In this document: positions 44,590-53,851 of the stretch, piece by piece
How positions within the stretch are numbered: position 1 is the stretch's first letter
Layout of the letters: every line of letters begins with the position of its first letter
Assembly: GCF_038396765.1 (NCBI RefSeq)
Contig: NZ_CP150096.1
Span: 4,323,001-4,387,000, forward strand
Length of the DNA stretch: 64,000 nucleotides
Direction: 5' to 3'
Source: Chitinophaga caseinilytica
GTDB lineage: Bacteria; Bacteroidota; Bacteroidia; Chitinophagales; Chitinophagaceae
Notes under the pieces: generated by a model
Told to the model about the DNA's origin: nothing
What the model saw: only the letters and a program-made list of their open reading frames with translations
Database searches by the model: none
Made by a program: the position numbers and the translations under genes

Positions 44590-45522
44590 ATGAAACAGAA
44601 TTTACCAGATATGGAACAGCTGAAAACAGCGCCCCTGGTTTCGATCATCGCATTGAACTTTAACCAGACGGCCGTTACATGTGAGTTCCTGGAATCGACG
44701 AAGCAACTGACGTACCCAAATTTCGAGACCATCGTCATCGATAACGGTTCCAAAGTAGATCCCACAGCCCAGATCGAAGCCGGGAACTATCCCAATTTAA
44801 AGCTTATCATCAGTCCCGAAAACCTCGGTTTCACCGGCGGTAACAACCTCGGCATCGAGCACGCCAAAGGTGAGTTCGTGTTTATTGTGAACAACGACAC
44901 CGAAGTAACGCCCGACCTGTTGCAACACCTCCTCGCACCGTTCGAAGCCGATCCGAACATCGGCGTCGTATGCCCGAAAATCCGTTTCTGGCATCATCCC
45001 AACGTGATCCAGTACGCCGGTTTCCATAAGATGAACCTGCTGACCGGGCGCACCTGGGCCGTAGGCAGCAAGGAGGAAGACAACGGCCAGCACAACACTT
45101 CCGGCCCCACCTGGTGCGCGCACGGTGCCGCCATGATGGTAAAGCGCGAAGTGATCGAGAAAGTAGGGCGCTTCGCGGAGAAATTCTTCATCTACTACGA
45201 AGAATCCGACTGGTCGGCCCGCATCCTCCGCGCCGGGTATAAAATCTATTACAATGCCGACGGACTGATCTTCCACAAGGAATCCATCACCATGGGAAAG
45301 GAAAGCCCGATCAAGGTATACTACATGACGCGCAACCGCATCCTGTACATGCGCCGCAACACGTCGAAACGGCAGCTCGCCGCTTTCTACCTGTTCTTCG
45401 GTTGCCTGACCTTCCCGAAATCGGTGCTGAAATACACGCTGAAAGGCAAATTCGATCATCTCGGATCATTCCTGCGCGGCACTTTCTGGAACCTGACGCA
45501 ATCCAAATATTCCCCCGTTTAA
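44590..45522 (+). CDS. Glycosyltransferase family 2 (rhamnosyltransferase-like)
   Basis: The 310-residue protein is a soluble GT-A enzyme with VSIIALNFNQT, TIVIDNGSKVD, NLGFTGGNNLGIEHA, FIVNNDTEV (metal-binding) and YYEESDWSARILRAGYKI, the pattern of WbbL-type rhamnosyltransferases and relatives. It probably adds a sugar to the lipid-linked repeat. An internal Met at residue 8 is an alternative start. The real donor is not determinable. Confidence 0.9.
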   Translation: MKQNLPDMEQLKTAPLVSIIALNFNQTAVTCEFLESTKQLTYPNFETIVIDNGSKVDPTAQIEAGNYPNLKLIISPENLGFTGGNNLGIEHAKGEFVFIVNNDTEVTPDLLQHLLAPFEADPNIGVVCPKIRFWHHPNVIQYAGFHKMNLLTGRTWAVGSKEEDNGQHNTSGPTWCAHGAAMMVKREVIEKVGRFAEKFFIYYEESDWSARILRAGYKIYYNADGLIFHKESITMGKESPIKVYYMTRNRILYMRRNTSKRQLAAFYLFFGCLTFPKSVLKYTLKGKFDHLGSFLRGTFWNLTQSKYSPV

Positions 45523-45563
45523 TACACACATCACCCGTTTAATCAATAAAAAAAGTTCAAAAC

Positions 45564-46589
45564 ATGTCTAAAATTACTTCACTGGTTACCGGCGGCGCCG
45601 GATTTATCGGATCACACGTAGTACGCCATTGCCTCGAATTAGGGCATGAAGTGGTAGTGCTCGACGATCTCAGCGGCGGCTTCGAAGACCACATTCCCGC
45701 AGGCGCCCGCTTCGTGCAGGGCTCCATCACCGACGATCAGCTCGTGACGAGCCTTTTCGAAGAATACAAATTCACTTACGTATACCACCTGGCCGCTTAT
45801 GCCGCAGAAGGCCTGTCGCATTTCATCCGCCGTTTCAACTACAACAACAACCTCGTTGGCAGTATCAACCTCATCAACGAATCGATCAAGCATAAAGTGA
45901 AATGCTTCGTCTTTACCTCGTCTATCGCCGTTTATGGCGCCGGACAGCTGCCCATGCGAGAAGATATGACCCCCATGCCCGAGGACCCCTACGGCGTTTC
46001 CAAATACGCTGTGGAGCTGGACCTGAAAGCCGCCCACGAAATGTTCGGCCTCAATTACGTAGTATTCCGCCCGCATAACGTATATGGCGAAAACCAGAAC
46101 ATCGGCGACAAATACCGTAATGTGATCGGCATCTTCATGAACCAGATCATGCAGGGCCAGCAGCTCACCATCTTCGGCGATGGCGAACAAACGCGCGCTT
46201 TCAGCTATATCGACGACGTGGCCATCCCCATCGCGCATAGCGTGAACACGCCCGCATCCTACAACCAGGTGTTCAACATCGGTGCAGACAAGCCCTACAC
46301 CGTGAACGAACTGGCGAAAGTAGTAGGCGCCTGCTTCGGCGTGGAGCCCAGCATCAATTACCTGGCCGCACGCAACGAAGTGATGCATGCCTATTCCGAC
46401 CACACGAAAGCACACGCCGTTTTCGGCGCCGGTTCGGGCGTATCGCTCGATGAAGGCATCCGCCGGATGGCAGAATGGGCGAAAGTGGTAGGCGCGCGCA
46501 AAAGCAAGGAATTCGAGAACATCGAGATATACGAGAAACTTCCGCAGGGTTGGGAAAAAGCTGCCCGTCCCGCGACTATTCCCGCGTGA
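45564..46589 (+). CDS. NAD-dependent sugar-nucleotide epimerase (GalE-like)
   Basis: The 341-residue extended SDR protein has the NAD loop TGGAGFIGS, the catalytic Ser/Thr in FTSSIAVYG and the Tyr-Lys pair in YGVSKYA. Members interconvert UDP-sugars such as UDP-Glc/UDP-Gal or act as dehydratases. GDGEQTRAFSYIDDV is typical of the UDP-glucose 4-epimerase group. It supplies a nucleotide sugar for this locus. Its stop overlaps the next gene start (TGATG). Confidence 0.9.
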   Translation: MSKITSLVTGGAGFIGSHVVRHCLELGHEVVVLDDLSGGFEDHIPAGARFVQGSITDDQLVTSLFEEYKFTYVYHLAAYAAEGLSHFIRRFNYNNNLVGSINLINESIKHKVKCFVFTSSIAVYGAGQLPMREDMTPMPEDPYGVSKYAVELDLKAAHEMFGLNYVVFRPHNVYGENQNIGDKYRNVIGIFMNQIMQGQQLTIFGDGEQTRAFSYIDDVAIPIAHSVNTPASYNQVFNIGADKPYTVNELAKVVGACFGVEPSINYLAARNEVMHAYSDHTKAHAVFGAGSGVSLDEGIRRMAEWAKVVGARKSKEFENIEIYEKLPQGWEKAARPATIPA

Positions 46590-47755
46590 TGGACCAGCAC
46601 CGCAAAATACGCGTTCTGCAGGCCATCCGCCAGGGCTTGATCGGTGGGGGAGAGTCGCACGTGCTGAGCCTCGTCTCCGCGCTCGACCGCGACCGTTTCG
46701 ACCCCGTGGTGCTTTCCTTCACGGAAGGCCCCATGATCGACCGGCTCCGCGAAATGGGCGTCAGCCACCACGTCATCCCGTCTACCCGCGCCTTCGATCC
46801 TTCCACCTGGAAAACGGTGAAGAAGCTGATCGAAGACGAAGGGATCGACATCGTGCATGCCCATGGTTCCCGCGCAGCCAGCAACCTGCTGCTGCCGGTG
46901 AAGTGGAGTAAACGGCCCATGATCTATACGATCCACGGCTGGTCTTTCCACGACGATCAACCCCGGGTGCAAAAGCAACTGCGGATCTGGTCGGAACGGT
47001 TGCTCACATCCGCCTCCGCCGCCAACATCGCCGTATCTGCCTCCAACCGCGATACCGGTACGAAACATTTCTCCGGATTCAAAGCCGATGTGGTGAACAA
47101 CGGCATCGACCGGCGGATTTTCGACCCCTCGCGCCAGTTCCCCGACGTACGGAAGGAACTGGGCATTTCGCCCGATAAAACCGTGGTGGGCTTCATCGCC
47201 AGGATGACTTTGCAGAAAGATCCGCAAACGCTCGTCCTCGCATTCGCCGAGCTCCTCCGCACGCAGCGCGACATCGTGCTGCTCATGGTGGGCGACGGCG
47301 AGCTGAAAGAGGAAGTGGTGGAACTGGCACGGTCGCTGGGCATCGAACATTCCATCGTGTTCCAGCCGTTCCGTACGGATGTTCCGGCGCTCCTCCAGGC
47401 AATGGACATCTACTGCCTGCCTTCGCTCTGGGAAGGGCTGCCGATCGGCCTGCTCGAAGCCATGGCCATGGGTAAAGCGGTGGTGGCAACGGCCACGGAC
47501 GGCACGAAGGAAATCGTCCGCCACGGCGGCAACGGCGTCATCGTTCCGGAAAAGAACCCGGCTGCATTGGCGGCCGCGCTGGCGACCCTGCACCTCAACC
47601 CGGAAAACAGGAATTTCCTGCAGCGGGCGGCCAGGGCCACCATCGAAGACCGGTTCAGCCAGGAAAGCATGGCGCGGCAGATCGAAGACATCTATCTCCG
47701 TATCGTTTCAAGACAACCAAGCAAACAACATGAGCGAAATAACGCAAGAATATAA
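46589..47755 (+). CDS. Glycosyltransferase family 4
   Basis: The ATG at 46589 overlaps the epimerase stop and gives 388 residues. It is a GT-B enzyme: RVLQAIRQGLIGGGESHVLSL (acceptor side), VHAHGSRAASN, VVGFIARMTLQKDPQTLV and the donor site LPSLWEGLPIGLLEAMAMGK with the E-x7-E-type glutamates. It adds a hexose or related residue to the growing repeat. The 3' end overlaps the methyltransferase start by 26 nt. Confidence 0.92.
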   Translation: MDQHRKIRVLQAIRQGLIGGGESHVLSLVSALDRDRFDPVVLSFTEGPMIDRLREMGVSHHVIPSTRAFDPSTWKTVKKLIEDEGIDIVHAHGSRAASNLLLPVKWSKRPMIYTIHGWSFHDDQPRVQKQLRIWSERLLTSASAANIAVSASNRDTGTKHFSGFKADVVNNGIDRRIFDPSRQFPDVRKELGISPDKTVVGFIARMTLQKDPQTLVLAFAELLRTQRDIVLLMVGDGELKEEVVELARSLGIEHSIVFQPFRTDVPALLQAMDIYCLPSLWEGLPIGLLEAMAMGKAVVATATDGTKEIVRHGGNGVIVPEKNPAALAAALATLHLNPENRNFLQRAARATIEDRFSQESMARQIEDIYLRIVSRQPSKQHERNNARI

Positions 47756-48494
47756 CAGGGCTGCCGACCAGAAAAGGTTACAGTTCATCACAGACGCGGT
47801 CTCGTCGAGGTTTGCGCCGGGCGCAAGTATCCTCGACGTAGGCTGCGGCAACGGGGTCATCAGCCGCCATCTCGGCGGAAAGGGATTCCAGGTGCTGGGG
47901 ATCGACGTCAGCCCGCAAAGCATTGCGCGGGCCAATGAGCTCAATCAAAATGCCAACACCCGTTTCGAAGTGAAAAGCGCGGAAGAGCTCGTAGCCTCTG
48001 GCGCATTATTCGATGTAGTCATCTGCAGCGAAGTGCTGGAACACCTCCAGGACCCGGACGCCCTGCTCCGCGTGCTGTACCAGTCGCTCAAAGACGACGG
48101 TATCCTCGTCGTGACCGTTCCCAACGGCAACGGGCCGCGGGAGCTCCTCGTGACCCGCCCGGTGCTGGCCATGCGCGAAAGCAACGGCTGGGCATGGAAG
48201 CTCATCGTCAAATTGAAAAAATCGATGGGGTATTCCGGCACCACCGTCCAATCTGCCGCTGACAATCTCGACCACGTGCAGTTCTTTTCACGGAACGATC
48301 TGCAGCGCATGTCTGCCGGCAACCGGTTCCGCATCGTACGTTTCGGCAAGGCTAATTTCCTGGAGGACGTGTTTCCGTTCTCTTTCATCACCAAAAAACT
48401 GCCAGCGCTCCAGCGGCTCGACTGCAAGATCGCGGACCTGCTGCCGGCGGGCATGACCGGTGGATTTTTTACCGTTTGGGAAAAGCATAAATAA
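47730..48494 (+). CDS. Class I SAM-dependent methyltransferase
   Basis: The ATG at 47730, within the end of the previous gene, gives 254 residues. SAM-binding motif ILDVGCGNGVISRHL, acidic loop LGIDVSP, VVICSEVLEHLQDP and VTVPNGNGP fit the Methyltransf_11/23 (UbiE/COQ5-like) group. In an EPS operon it may O-methylate a sugar, or modify a polyprenyl-linked intermediate. The substrate cannot be told from sequence. Confidence 0.88.
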   Translation: MSEITQEYNRAADQKRLQFITDAVSSRFAPGASILDVGCGNGVISRHLGGKGFQVLGIDVSPQSIARANELNQNANTRFEVKSAEELVASGALFDVVICSEVLEHLQDPDALLRVLYQSLKDDGILVVTVPNGNGPRELLVTRPVLAMRESNGWAWKLIVKLKKSMGYSGTTVQSAADNLDHVQFFSRNDLQRMSAGNRFRIVRFGKANFLEDVFPFSFITKKLPALQRLDCKIADLLPAGMTGGFFTVWEKHK

Positions 48495-48500
48495 TCGGGT

Positions 48501-49706
48501 ATGGCGAATGTTCTTTACTATGCATGGCTGGCCGTGCAGGCGGTGCTGGCGCTGTACGTGCTGCAACCCCTCATCCTGCTGCTGATATTCGGCCACAAAC
48601 GGGCCTTCAGGGCTGTTGGGGGAGAACGGAAGGAGGTTGCGCCCGTGGAAGATAAGCCCCGTTCTTTCGGCATCGTGGTAACGGCGCACAAGAACCTGGA
48701 GCTCATTCCGCCACTGGTGGATTCTGCGCTGAAACAGACGTACCCCCATTTCGTGGTGTACGTGGTGGCAGACGCCTGCGAGAAAACCGATATCGGGATT
48801 GCACACCCGCAGGTGAAAGTGCTGGTGCCGGCCACGCATCTCAACGCAAAGATCCGTTCCATCGATTTCGCCATCCAGCAGTTCGAAACGGAACACGATG
48901 TGATCGTGATCCTCGATGCAGACAACCTCCTGCATCCTTCGTACCTGGAAGTATTGAACGGTCATTTCGCGAAAGGGCACCGGGCCGTGCAAACCAATAT
49001 GCTGGCGAAGAATACCGACAGCGCCTATGCCTGTCTTGATGCGGCGGGGAACTATTTCTACAACTTCATCGACCGCAGGATGCGCATGGAACTGGGCTGC
49101 TCCGCCAACATCTGGGGGCTGGGCATCGCCATGGAACTATCGCTGTATAAAAGCATCATTTACCGGAACTTCCTGGGCGGGTTCGATAAAAAGATTCAGG
49201 CCGACATCGTGAAGCAAATCCCACTACTGGCTTACGCCGAAGACGCGAAGGTGTACGATGAGAAGATCGATTCCGGGGAAGCGATGGAGCGCCAGCGCAC
49301 CCGCTGGATCAACGCTTACTTCAAATATTTCGCATATGGATGGGACGTGTTCAGTACCGGCCTCCGGCGCATGAGCCCCAATCTCATCTATTTCGGCATC
49401 AACCTGCTCCGGCCGCCGTTGTTCATGCAGATCGGCGCAGCTTTGCTTATGGTGGTGGTGAATTTCTGGATCGATCCCGTGTTCTCCATCGTGTGGCTCG
49501 CCATCCTGGCGCAGTTCCCCATTACGTTCTTCGCCATCGTGGCGGTCATGAGCCGCGATAAACGGATCATTGCGTCGCTGGTTTGGCTGCCCGCGGTTTT
49601 CCTCCGCCAGGTGAAAGCGATGTTCCAGATACGGAAAGCGAATAAGAGCTTTCTGCAAACCTCCAACAGCAAGCGCATCTATATCGAAGACGTGCTCCGG
49701 CAATAA
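48501..49706 (+). CDS. Membrane glycosyltransferase family 2 with QxxRW motif
   Basis: This 401-residue protein has an N-terminal membrane helix, a GT-A domain (FGIVVTAHKNLEL, VILDADNLLHP with DxD, and a late QRTRW motif in MERQRTRWINAYF) and four C-terminal membrane segments. The QxxRW motif is characteristic of cellulose-synthase/hyaluronan-type processive GT2 enzymes. It may extend the polymer or add a side branch. It is the last gene of the plus-strand EPS operon and is followed by a terminator. Confidence 0.9.
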   Translation: MANVLYYAWLAVQAVLALYVLQPLILLLIFGHKRAFRAVGGERKEVAPVEDKPRSFGIVVTAHKNLELIPPLVDSALKQTYPHFVVYVVADACEKTDIGIAHPQVKVLVPATHLNAKIRSIDFAIQQFETEHDVIVILDADNLLHPSYLEVLNGHFAKGHRAVQTNMLAKNTDSAYACLDAAGNYFYNFIDRRMRMELGCSANIWGLGIAMELSLYKSIIYRNFLGGFDKKIQADIVKQIPLLAYAEDAKVYDEKIDSGEAMERQRTRWINAYFKYFAYGWDVFSTGLRRMSPNLIYFGINLLRPPLFMQIGAALLMVVVNFWIDPVFSIVWLAILAQFPITFFAIVAVMSRDKRIIASLVWLPAVFLRQVKAMFQIRKANKSFLQTSNSKRIYIEDVLRQ

Positions 49707-49749
49707 GTTTTTTTAATTCACGGGTGTATTACAGGCCTTGCTTGCCTGT

Positions 49750-49797
49750 GGGTCCGTCTGCGGGTTTGAACTTCCCGTGACGGGCCCAATCTTTTTT
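49750..49797 (+). terminator. Terminator of the plus-strand EPS operon
   Basis: GGGTCCGTC pairs with GACGGGCCC (one G-U) around an inner CGGG/CCCG stem, followed by CTTTTTT. It lies 44 bp past the last glycosyltransferase stop. Confidence 0.75.
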
Positions 49798-49843
49798 AGT
49801 GCCAAAAACGTTAATTTGTGTAAATAACCCAAAATAGCGGAAA

Positions 49844-51367
49844 ATGGCAGAAGAAACGATCGATATCAGGCAACTGACGGCGGATGATTACCGCGACCTT
49901 AAAGAATCCATGATGAGCGCGTATGCAGACATGCCCGGCAGCTATTGGCGCGAAGGCACCATCCAGCGGCTCATACAGCTCTTTCCCGACGGACAGATCG
50001 CCGTGACCGTAAACGGGAAAGTGGTGGGATGCGCGCTTTCCATCATCGTGGATTACGAGAAATTCGGGGACGACCACACCTACGAACAGATCACGGGCTA
50101 TTATACTTTCAGCACCCATAACCCGAAGGGCGACACGCTGTACGGCATCGAAGTGTTCGTGCACCCCGATTATCGCGGGAAACGCCTCGCCCGGAGGCTC
50201 TACGATGCGCGGAAAGCCCTTTGCGAAAACCTCAACCTCGAAGGCATCGTGGCCGGCGGGCGCATTCCCAACTACGAAAAGTACGCCGACCGCCTGAATC
50301 CGCGCCAGTACCTCGAAAAGGTGCAGGACAAGGAAATCTACGATCCCACGCTCACCTTCCAGTTCAGCAACGATTTCATCGTCAAGAAAATATTACGGAA
50401 CTACCTCCCGAACGACACCTCCTCCAAAGGCTTCGCCACGCTGCTGCAGTGGTTCAATATCTATTATGAAAAAGACCGCGACACCATCCGCTACAACAAA
50501 TCCACCGTGCGGATCGGACTCGTGCAATGGCAGATGCGGACTTACGGGAACATGGACGGCCTCCTGCAGCAAGTGGAGTTTTTCGTGGACGCCGTGAGCG
50601 ATTACGAAGCGGATTTCGTCGTGTTCCCGGAATTTTTCAATGCGCCCCTCATGATCGAGTTCAACCAGCTCGATCCCGCAGCGGCCATCCGTGGACTGGC
50701 AAAATATACCGAGCCCCTGCGCGAGAAATTCTCCGAATTCGCCGTGAGCTACAACGTCAATATCATCACCGGCAGCATGCCCATCGTGATCGACGACCTG
50801 CTGTACAATATCAGCTACCTCTGCCGCCGCGACGGTACCTGGGAATCTTTCCGAAAAATCCATCCCACGCCCAGCGAAGTATATAGCTGGGGCATGAAGG
50901 GCGGGAACGAAGTAAAGGTGTTCGATACGGATTGCGGGAAGATCGGGATCCTCATCTGCTATGACGTCGAATTCCCGGAACTGGGGCGGATCCTGGCGGG
51001 ACAGGGGATGCAAATCCTCTTCGTTCCCTTCCTCACCGATACGCAAAACGGCTACAACCGCGTGCGCTTCTGCGCGCAGGCCCGTGCTATCGAAAACGAA
51101 TGCTACGTGGCCATCGCCGGGTGCGTGGGCAACCTTCCCCGCGTCAACAATATGGACCTGCAATACGCACAGTCTGCGGTGCTTACGCCTTCAGACTTCG
51201 CATTTCCCGTTACCGGCGTTAAGGCCGATGCCACGCCCAATACGGAAATGATCGTGGTGGCGGATGTAGACCTCGTACTGCTGAAAGAACTGCATGCATT
51301 TGGAAGCGTCCAGAATCTGAAGGATATTCGCAAAGATTTATACGAAGTGATCACCCGGAAAAAATAA
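49844..51367 (+). CDS. Fused GNAT acetyltransferase and nitrilase-family amidohydrolase
   Basis: The 507-residue protein joins an N-terminal GNAT domain (about 5-150; YGIEVFVHPDYRGKRLARRLYD is the acetyl-CoA motif A) to a nitrilase/carbon-nitrogen hydrolase domain (about 225-500). The catalytic Glu, Lys and Cys are in VFPEFFNAP (Glu263), SFRKIHPTP (Lys338) and ILICYDVEFPE (Cys372). This two-domain type is widespread but its substrate is not established. It is followed four bases later by a small DUF77 gene, suggesting one operon. Confidence 0.92.
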   Translation: MAEETIDIRQLTADDYRDLKESMMSAYADMPGSYWREGTIQRLIQLFPDGQIAVTVNGKVVGCALSIIVDYEKFGDDHTYEQITGYYTFSTHNPKGDTLYGIEVFVHPDYRGKRLARRLYDARKALCENLNLEGIVAGGRIPNYEKYADRLNPRQYLEKVQDKEIYDPTLTFQFSNDFIVKKILRNYLPNDTSSKGFATLLQWFNIYYEKDRDTIRYNKSTVRIGLVQWQMRTYGNMDGLLQQVEFFVDAVSDYEADFVVFPEFFNAPLMIEFNQLDPAAAIRGLAKYTEPLREKFSEFAVSYNVNIITGSMPIVIDDLLYNISYLCRRDGTWESFRKIHPTPSEVYSWGMKGGNEVKVFDTDCGKIGILICYDVEFPELGRILAGQGMQILFVPFLTDTQNGYNRVRFCAQARAIENECYVAIAGCVGNLPRVNNMDLQYAQSAVLTPSDFAFPVTGVKADATPNTEMIVVADVDLVLLKELHAFGSVQNLKDIRKDLYEVITRKK

Positions 51368-51370
51368 ACC

Positions 51371-51667
51371 ATGCATCAGCATCATGTGAACCTGGCCCTG
51401 CAAATCGTACCGCAGGTAGCCTCGGAGAAAGTATACGCGGTAGTGGACGAAGCCATCTCCATCATCCAGCAGAGCGGCCTGAAATACCGCGTTTGTCCGT
51501 TCGAAACCGTTATGGAAGGCCCTTACGACCAGGTGATGGAAGTGGTGCGCCTGGCCCAGGAAGCCTGTTTCAAAGCCGGGGCGGGCCAATTGCTGGTCTA
51601 CGTTAAAATCCAGAATAACCAGGAACGGTCGGTCACGATCGAAGACAAAACCGGGAAATACGATTAA
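51371..51667 (+). CDS. Thiamine-binding (DUF77/MTH1187-type) protein
   Basis: This 98-residue protein has the ferredoxin-like DUF77/MTH1187 pattern: NLALQIVPQV, VYAVVDEAISIIQQSGLKY, FETVMEGPYDQVMEVV and AGQLLVYVKI. Some members bind thiamine or its precursors; the role here is not known. It starts 3 bp after the GNAT-nitrilase stop. It ends just before a convergent gene (51669). Confidence 0.85.
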   Translation: MHQHHVNLALQIVPQVASEKVYAVVDEAISIIQQSGLKYRVCPFETVMEGPYDQVMEVVRLAQEACFKAGAGQLLVYVKIQNNQERSVTIEDKTGKYD

Positions 51668-51668
51668 A

Positions 51669-52316
51669 TCACTTTTTCCCTTTCGACCTGCCCGTGCGGA
51701 TGATCTCATACGCATACAGCGGAACGGCCCATCCCATCCAGAACATCGGGACAGACACCTCCTCGAAACTGCCCAGTTGCTGCACGTAAGGTATTTTCAG
51801 CGCAAACCCAGACACCAGGAACGCCACGGTCACTACGTAGCTTCTCATCATCCATTCCCTGTGCAGCTTGAATTGGCGGCGAAAGGCCGTCCACCAGGCG
51901 ATGAAGGTAGCGCTGATCCATACGCTGGCCCAGATCTGGAGGGTAAATGAATATCCCCAGCTGATGCTGCGCGCCGTGGTGGAAGCCAATATGAGTGCCG
52001 ACAGACTGCTGACGAGGACGGCGAGGAGATATAAATAGCCGATGACGCGGTGAAGTTTCCAGCTGAAGTTGCGCAACTTGGGCCAGAACTGGACGATCCC
52101 CGAAATGAGGGCGCCGCCGCCTGCGGTGATATGGGCGATGAGAAACCAGCGGTAATCGTAATATCTGCCCAGCGCGTCCGGCGTCATCCGGAGGTAATGT
52201 TCGGCCCCGTGCATGAAGAGCCAGGTCATAAAAAATACCCCGATCCAGATCATAAAGGGCAATACATCTTTGTAACTCACCGTAAAATGCGCACCTGCGC
52301 CGATTCCTTTTTCCAT
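51669..52316 (-). CDS. DUF2306 family membrane protein
   Basis: Choosing the ATG at 52316 (residue 9 of the longer frame) gives 215 residues with about six membrane segments. HRVIGYLYLLAVLVSS and LHREWMMRSYVVTVAF carry His residues that in this family resemble haem-binding cytochrome b561-like positions. Family members are uncharacterised; a role in redox or stress is speculative. It diverges from an HxlR regulator across 120 bp, which may control it. Confidence 0.85.
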   Translation of the reverse strand: MEKGIGAGAHFTVSYKDVLPFMIWIGVFFMTWLFMHGAEHYLRMTPDALGRYYDYRWFLIAHITAGGGALISGIVQFWPKLRNFSWKLHRVIGYLYLLAVLVSSLSALILASTTARSISWGYSFTLQIWASVWISATFIAWWTAFRRQFKLHREWMMRSYVVTVAFLVSGFALKIPYVQQLGSFEEVSVPMFWMGWAVPLYAYEIIRTGRSKGKK

Positions 52317-52436
52317 GTCGATAATTTTTCTACGGCACAAAGATCACGGGAAACAGGAGGGGAGTCAATAACCGATAAAAGATTCGGTATACCCGCGGCA
52401 ACGGCGTTGCGAAGAATGGCGTAAATTTATAAGGCT

Positions 52437-52802
52437 ATGTATACGAGAAAAATCGAAGAAGACCTCGACTGCGGCCTCTACCTGGCCATGAAAGTACTGG
52501 GCGGCAAATGGAAATGCTGCATCCTGGACGCCATCCACCGCGGCATGACCCGGCCGAGCCTCATCACCAAATACATCCGGGAAGCCTCGCAGCGCGTCAT
52601 CGAAATGCAGTTGGCGGAATTGCTGCAGTTTGGTGTCGTGGAAAAAACCGTTGAAAATGAATTGGCCTATCCGAAAAAGTCTGAATACCGCCTCACCGCA
52701 CTGGGCGAAAGTCTCCTGCCGATCCTCTCGCAGATCGACGGATGGGGGCTTCGCCATGCAGATATCATTAAGGAACGGTTATCTGAACCTGAAGTGAATT
52801 AA
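52437..52802 (+). CDS. HxlR family transcriptional regulator
   Basis: The 121-residue protein has the HxlR winged helix: VLGGKWKCCILDAI, MTRPSLITKYIREASQRVIEMQLAEL and VVEKTVENELAYPKKSEYRLT. A Cys at the family's N-terminal redox position (DLDCGLYLAMKV) is present. HxlR proteins sense aldehydes, quinones or oxidants and usually control the divergent gene, here the DUF2306 membrane protein. Confidence 0.92.
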   Translation: MYTRKIEEDLDCGLYLAMKVLGGKWKCCILDAIHRGMTRPSLITKYIREASQRVIEMQLAELLQFGVVEKTVENELAYPKKSEYRLTALGESLLPILSQIDGWGLRHADIIKERLSEPEVN

Positions 52803-52822
52803 CCCACTTTCCCCGGATATTA

Positions 52823-52881
52823 CTGCAAAAAAGATGGCGCGATAGCCGAAGCGGGCCTTTTGCTCCGTTCGATATCGCGCC
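52823..52881 (-). terminator. Terminator of the downstream lipoprotein gene
   Basis: GGCGCGATA (52836-52844) pairs with TATCGCGCC (52873-52881); the minus strand then reads ATCTTTTTTG. It lies 26 bp past the lipoprotein stop. Confidence 0.7.
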
Positions 52882-52906
52882 GGGAATTCCAATTTTCCGA
52901 TCATAT

Positions 52907-53734
52907 TTATTCGTATTCGTACACAGCCGTCGCAGAAACATCACCGGCATCTTTCTCTATGCCCGAAACCGGGTAGCCCTGCGCGTCGTATTTGTATTCA
53001 TACACCGTAACGATTTCCGCATTAACCTGCTTGCTGCGCATGGCCATGGAAGTCATGTCGTTGGCGGATTGCAGGAAGAAAAGCGCGGTGGGGTGAAGTA
53101 GCGGCTGGCGCATCCCTGCAAAGGGGCTCGATTTCCTGCCGTACGTCAAACTTGTAACGCCCGCCGTATCTTTCCCGTTAGCCGCCATGGAAGCGATGTA
53201 GGTAAGGTTGTCGCCATCGTAACGGTACACCTGGTAGGAGTTTTCAGACGGGTCTTCCGTATTCGTTTTTCGGATGGAGGTCACTTTTCCGTTCTGCATG
53301 CCGATGGTCCACGTAGCGGTGCTTCCGGCTTCCGTTTCCCCTTCTTCGAAAACCTGTTCGGCCCCGGTGGCGCCGGTACCGGAATAGGTGTAGCTGATGA
53401 CGTGGCGGCGGCCGTCGTGCCAGTATGTCAATTTCGTTAACCGGCCGTTGCCGTCGTACTCGAATTGCTGACCGCCTTGCTCGTCGCCCGCTTTGTTGAC
53501 GGCCGTGAGGCGATGTGCGGCATCATAACTGAACGTGAGCACTTCGGGCTCATCACCGGCAAGGGTGCGGGTGTATTTCCTGAGATATTTGACGGGAGCG
53601 GAGGCAACAGGCGCTTCGGACGCGGTTTGCAGCGCGGTGGAGTCGCCATGGGAGGATGCGCCGCCGCTTTGCTGGCAGGAAAGGCAGAAAAGGCCGGATG
53701 CGGCCAGCGTTAACAGGAATGTCATGTTCTTCAT
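52907..53734 (-). CDS. Lipoprotein with YD-repeat-like segments, copy 1
   Basis: The 275-residue protein has a signal peptide and lipobox (GLFCLSCQQS, Cys at about 20) and a linker. The rest repeats the pattern YDAAHRLTAV / YDGNGRLTKLTYWHDG / YRYDGDNLTYIAS, resembling the YD/RHS-type beta repeats of Bacteroidota DUF4595-like lipoproteins. It resembles the next gene in layout and in the end segments (SPFAG / NPFTG; YEYKYDAQGYPVSG / YVYLYDKEGYPVRE). Expected at the outer membrane; function unknown. Confidence 0.8.
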   Translation of the reverse strand: MKNMTFLLTLAASGLFCLSCQQSGGASSHGDSTALQTASEAPVASAPVKYLRKYTRTLAGDEPEVLTFSYDAAHRLTAVNKAGDEQGGQQFEYDGNGRLTKLTYWHDGRRHVISYTYSGTGATGAEQVFEEGETEAGSTATWTIGMQNGKVTSIRKTNTEDPSENSYQVYRYDGDNLTYIASMAANGKDTAGVTSLTYGRKSSPFAGMRQPLLHPTALFFLQSANDMTSMAMRSKQVNAEIVTVYEYKYDAQGYPVSGIEKDAGDVSATAVYEYE

Positions 53735-53851
53735 TGCATGTTATTTAGATGGGATGATCACAAATTTGGTGAATTCCCGCCCCATGCACCAGCGCCTGTC
53801 AGCGAAAGGTCGGCGCCGGGCATCGGGATGCAGGATTTCCCTGTTGAATGG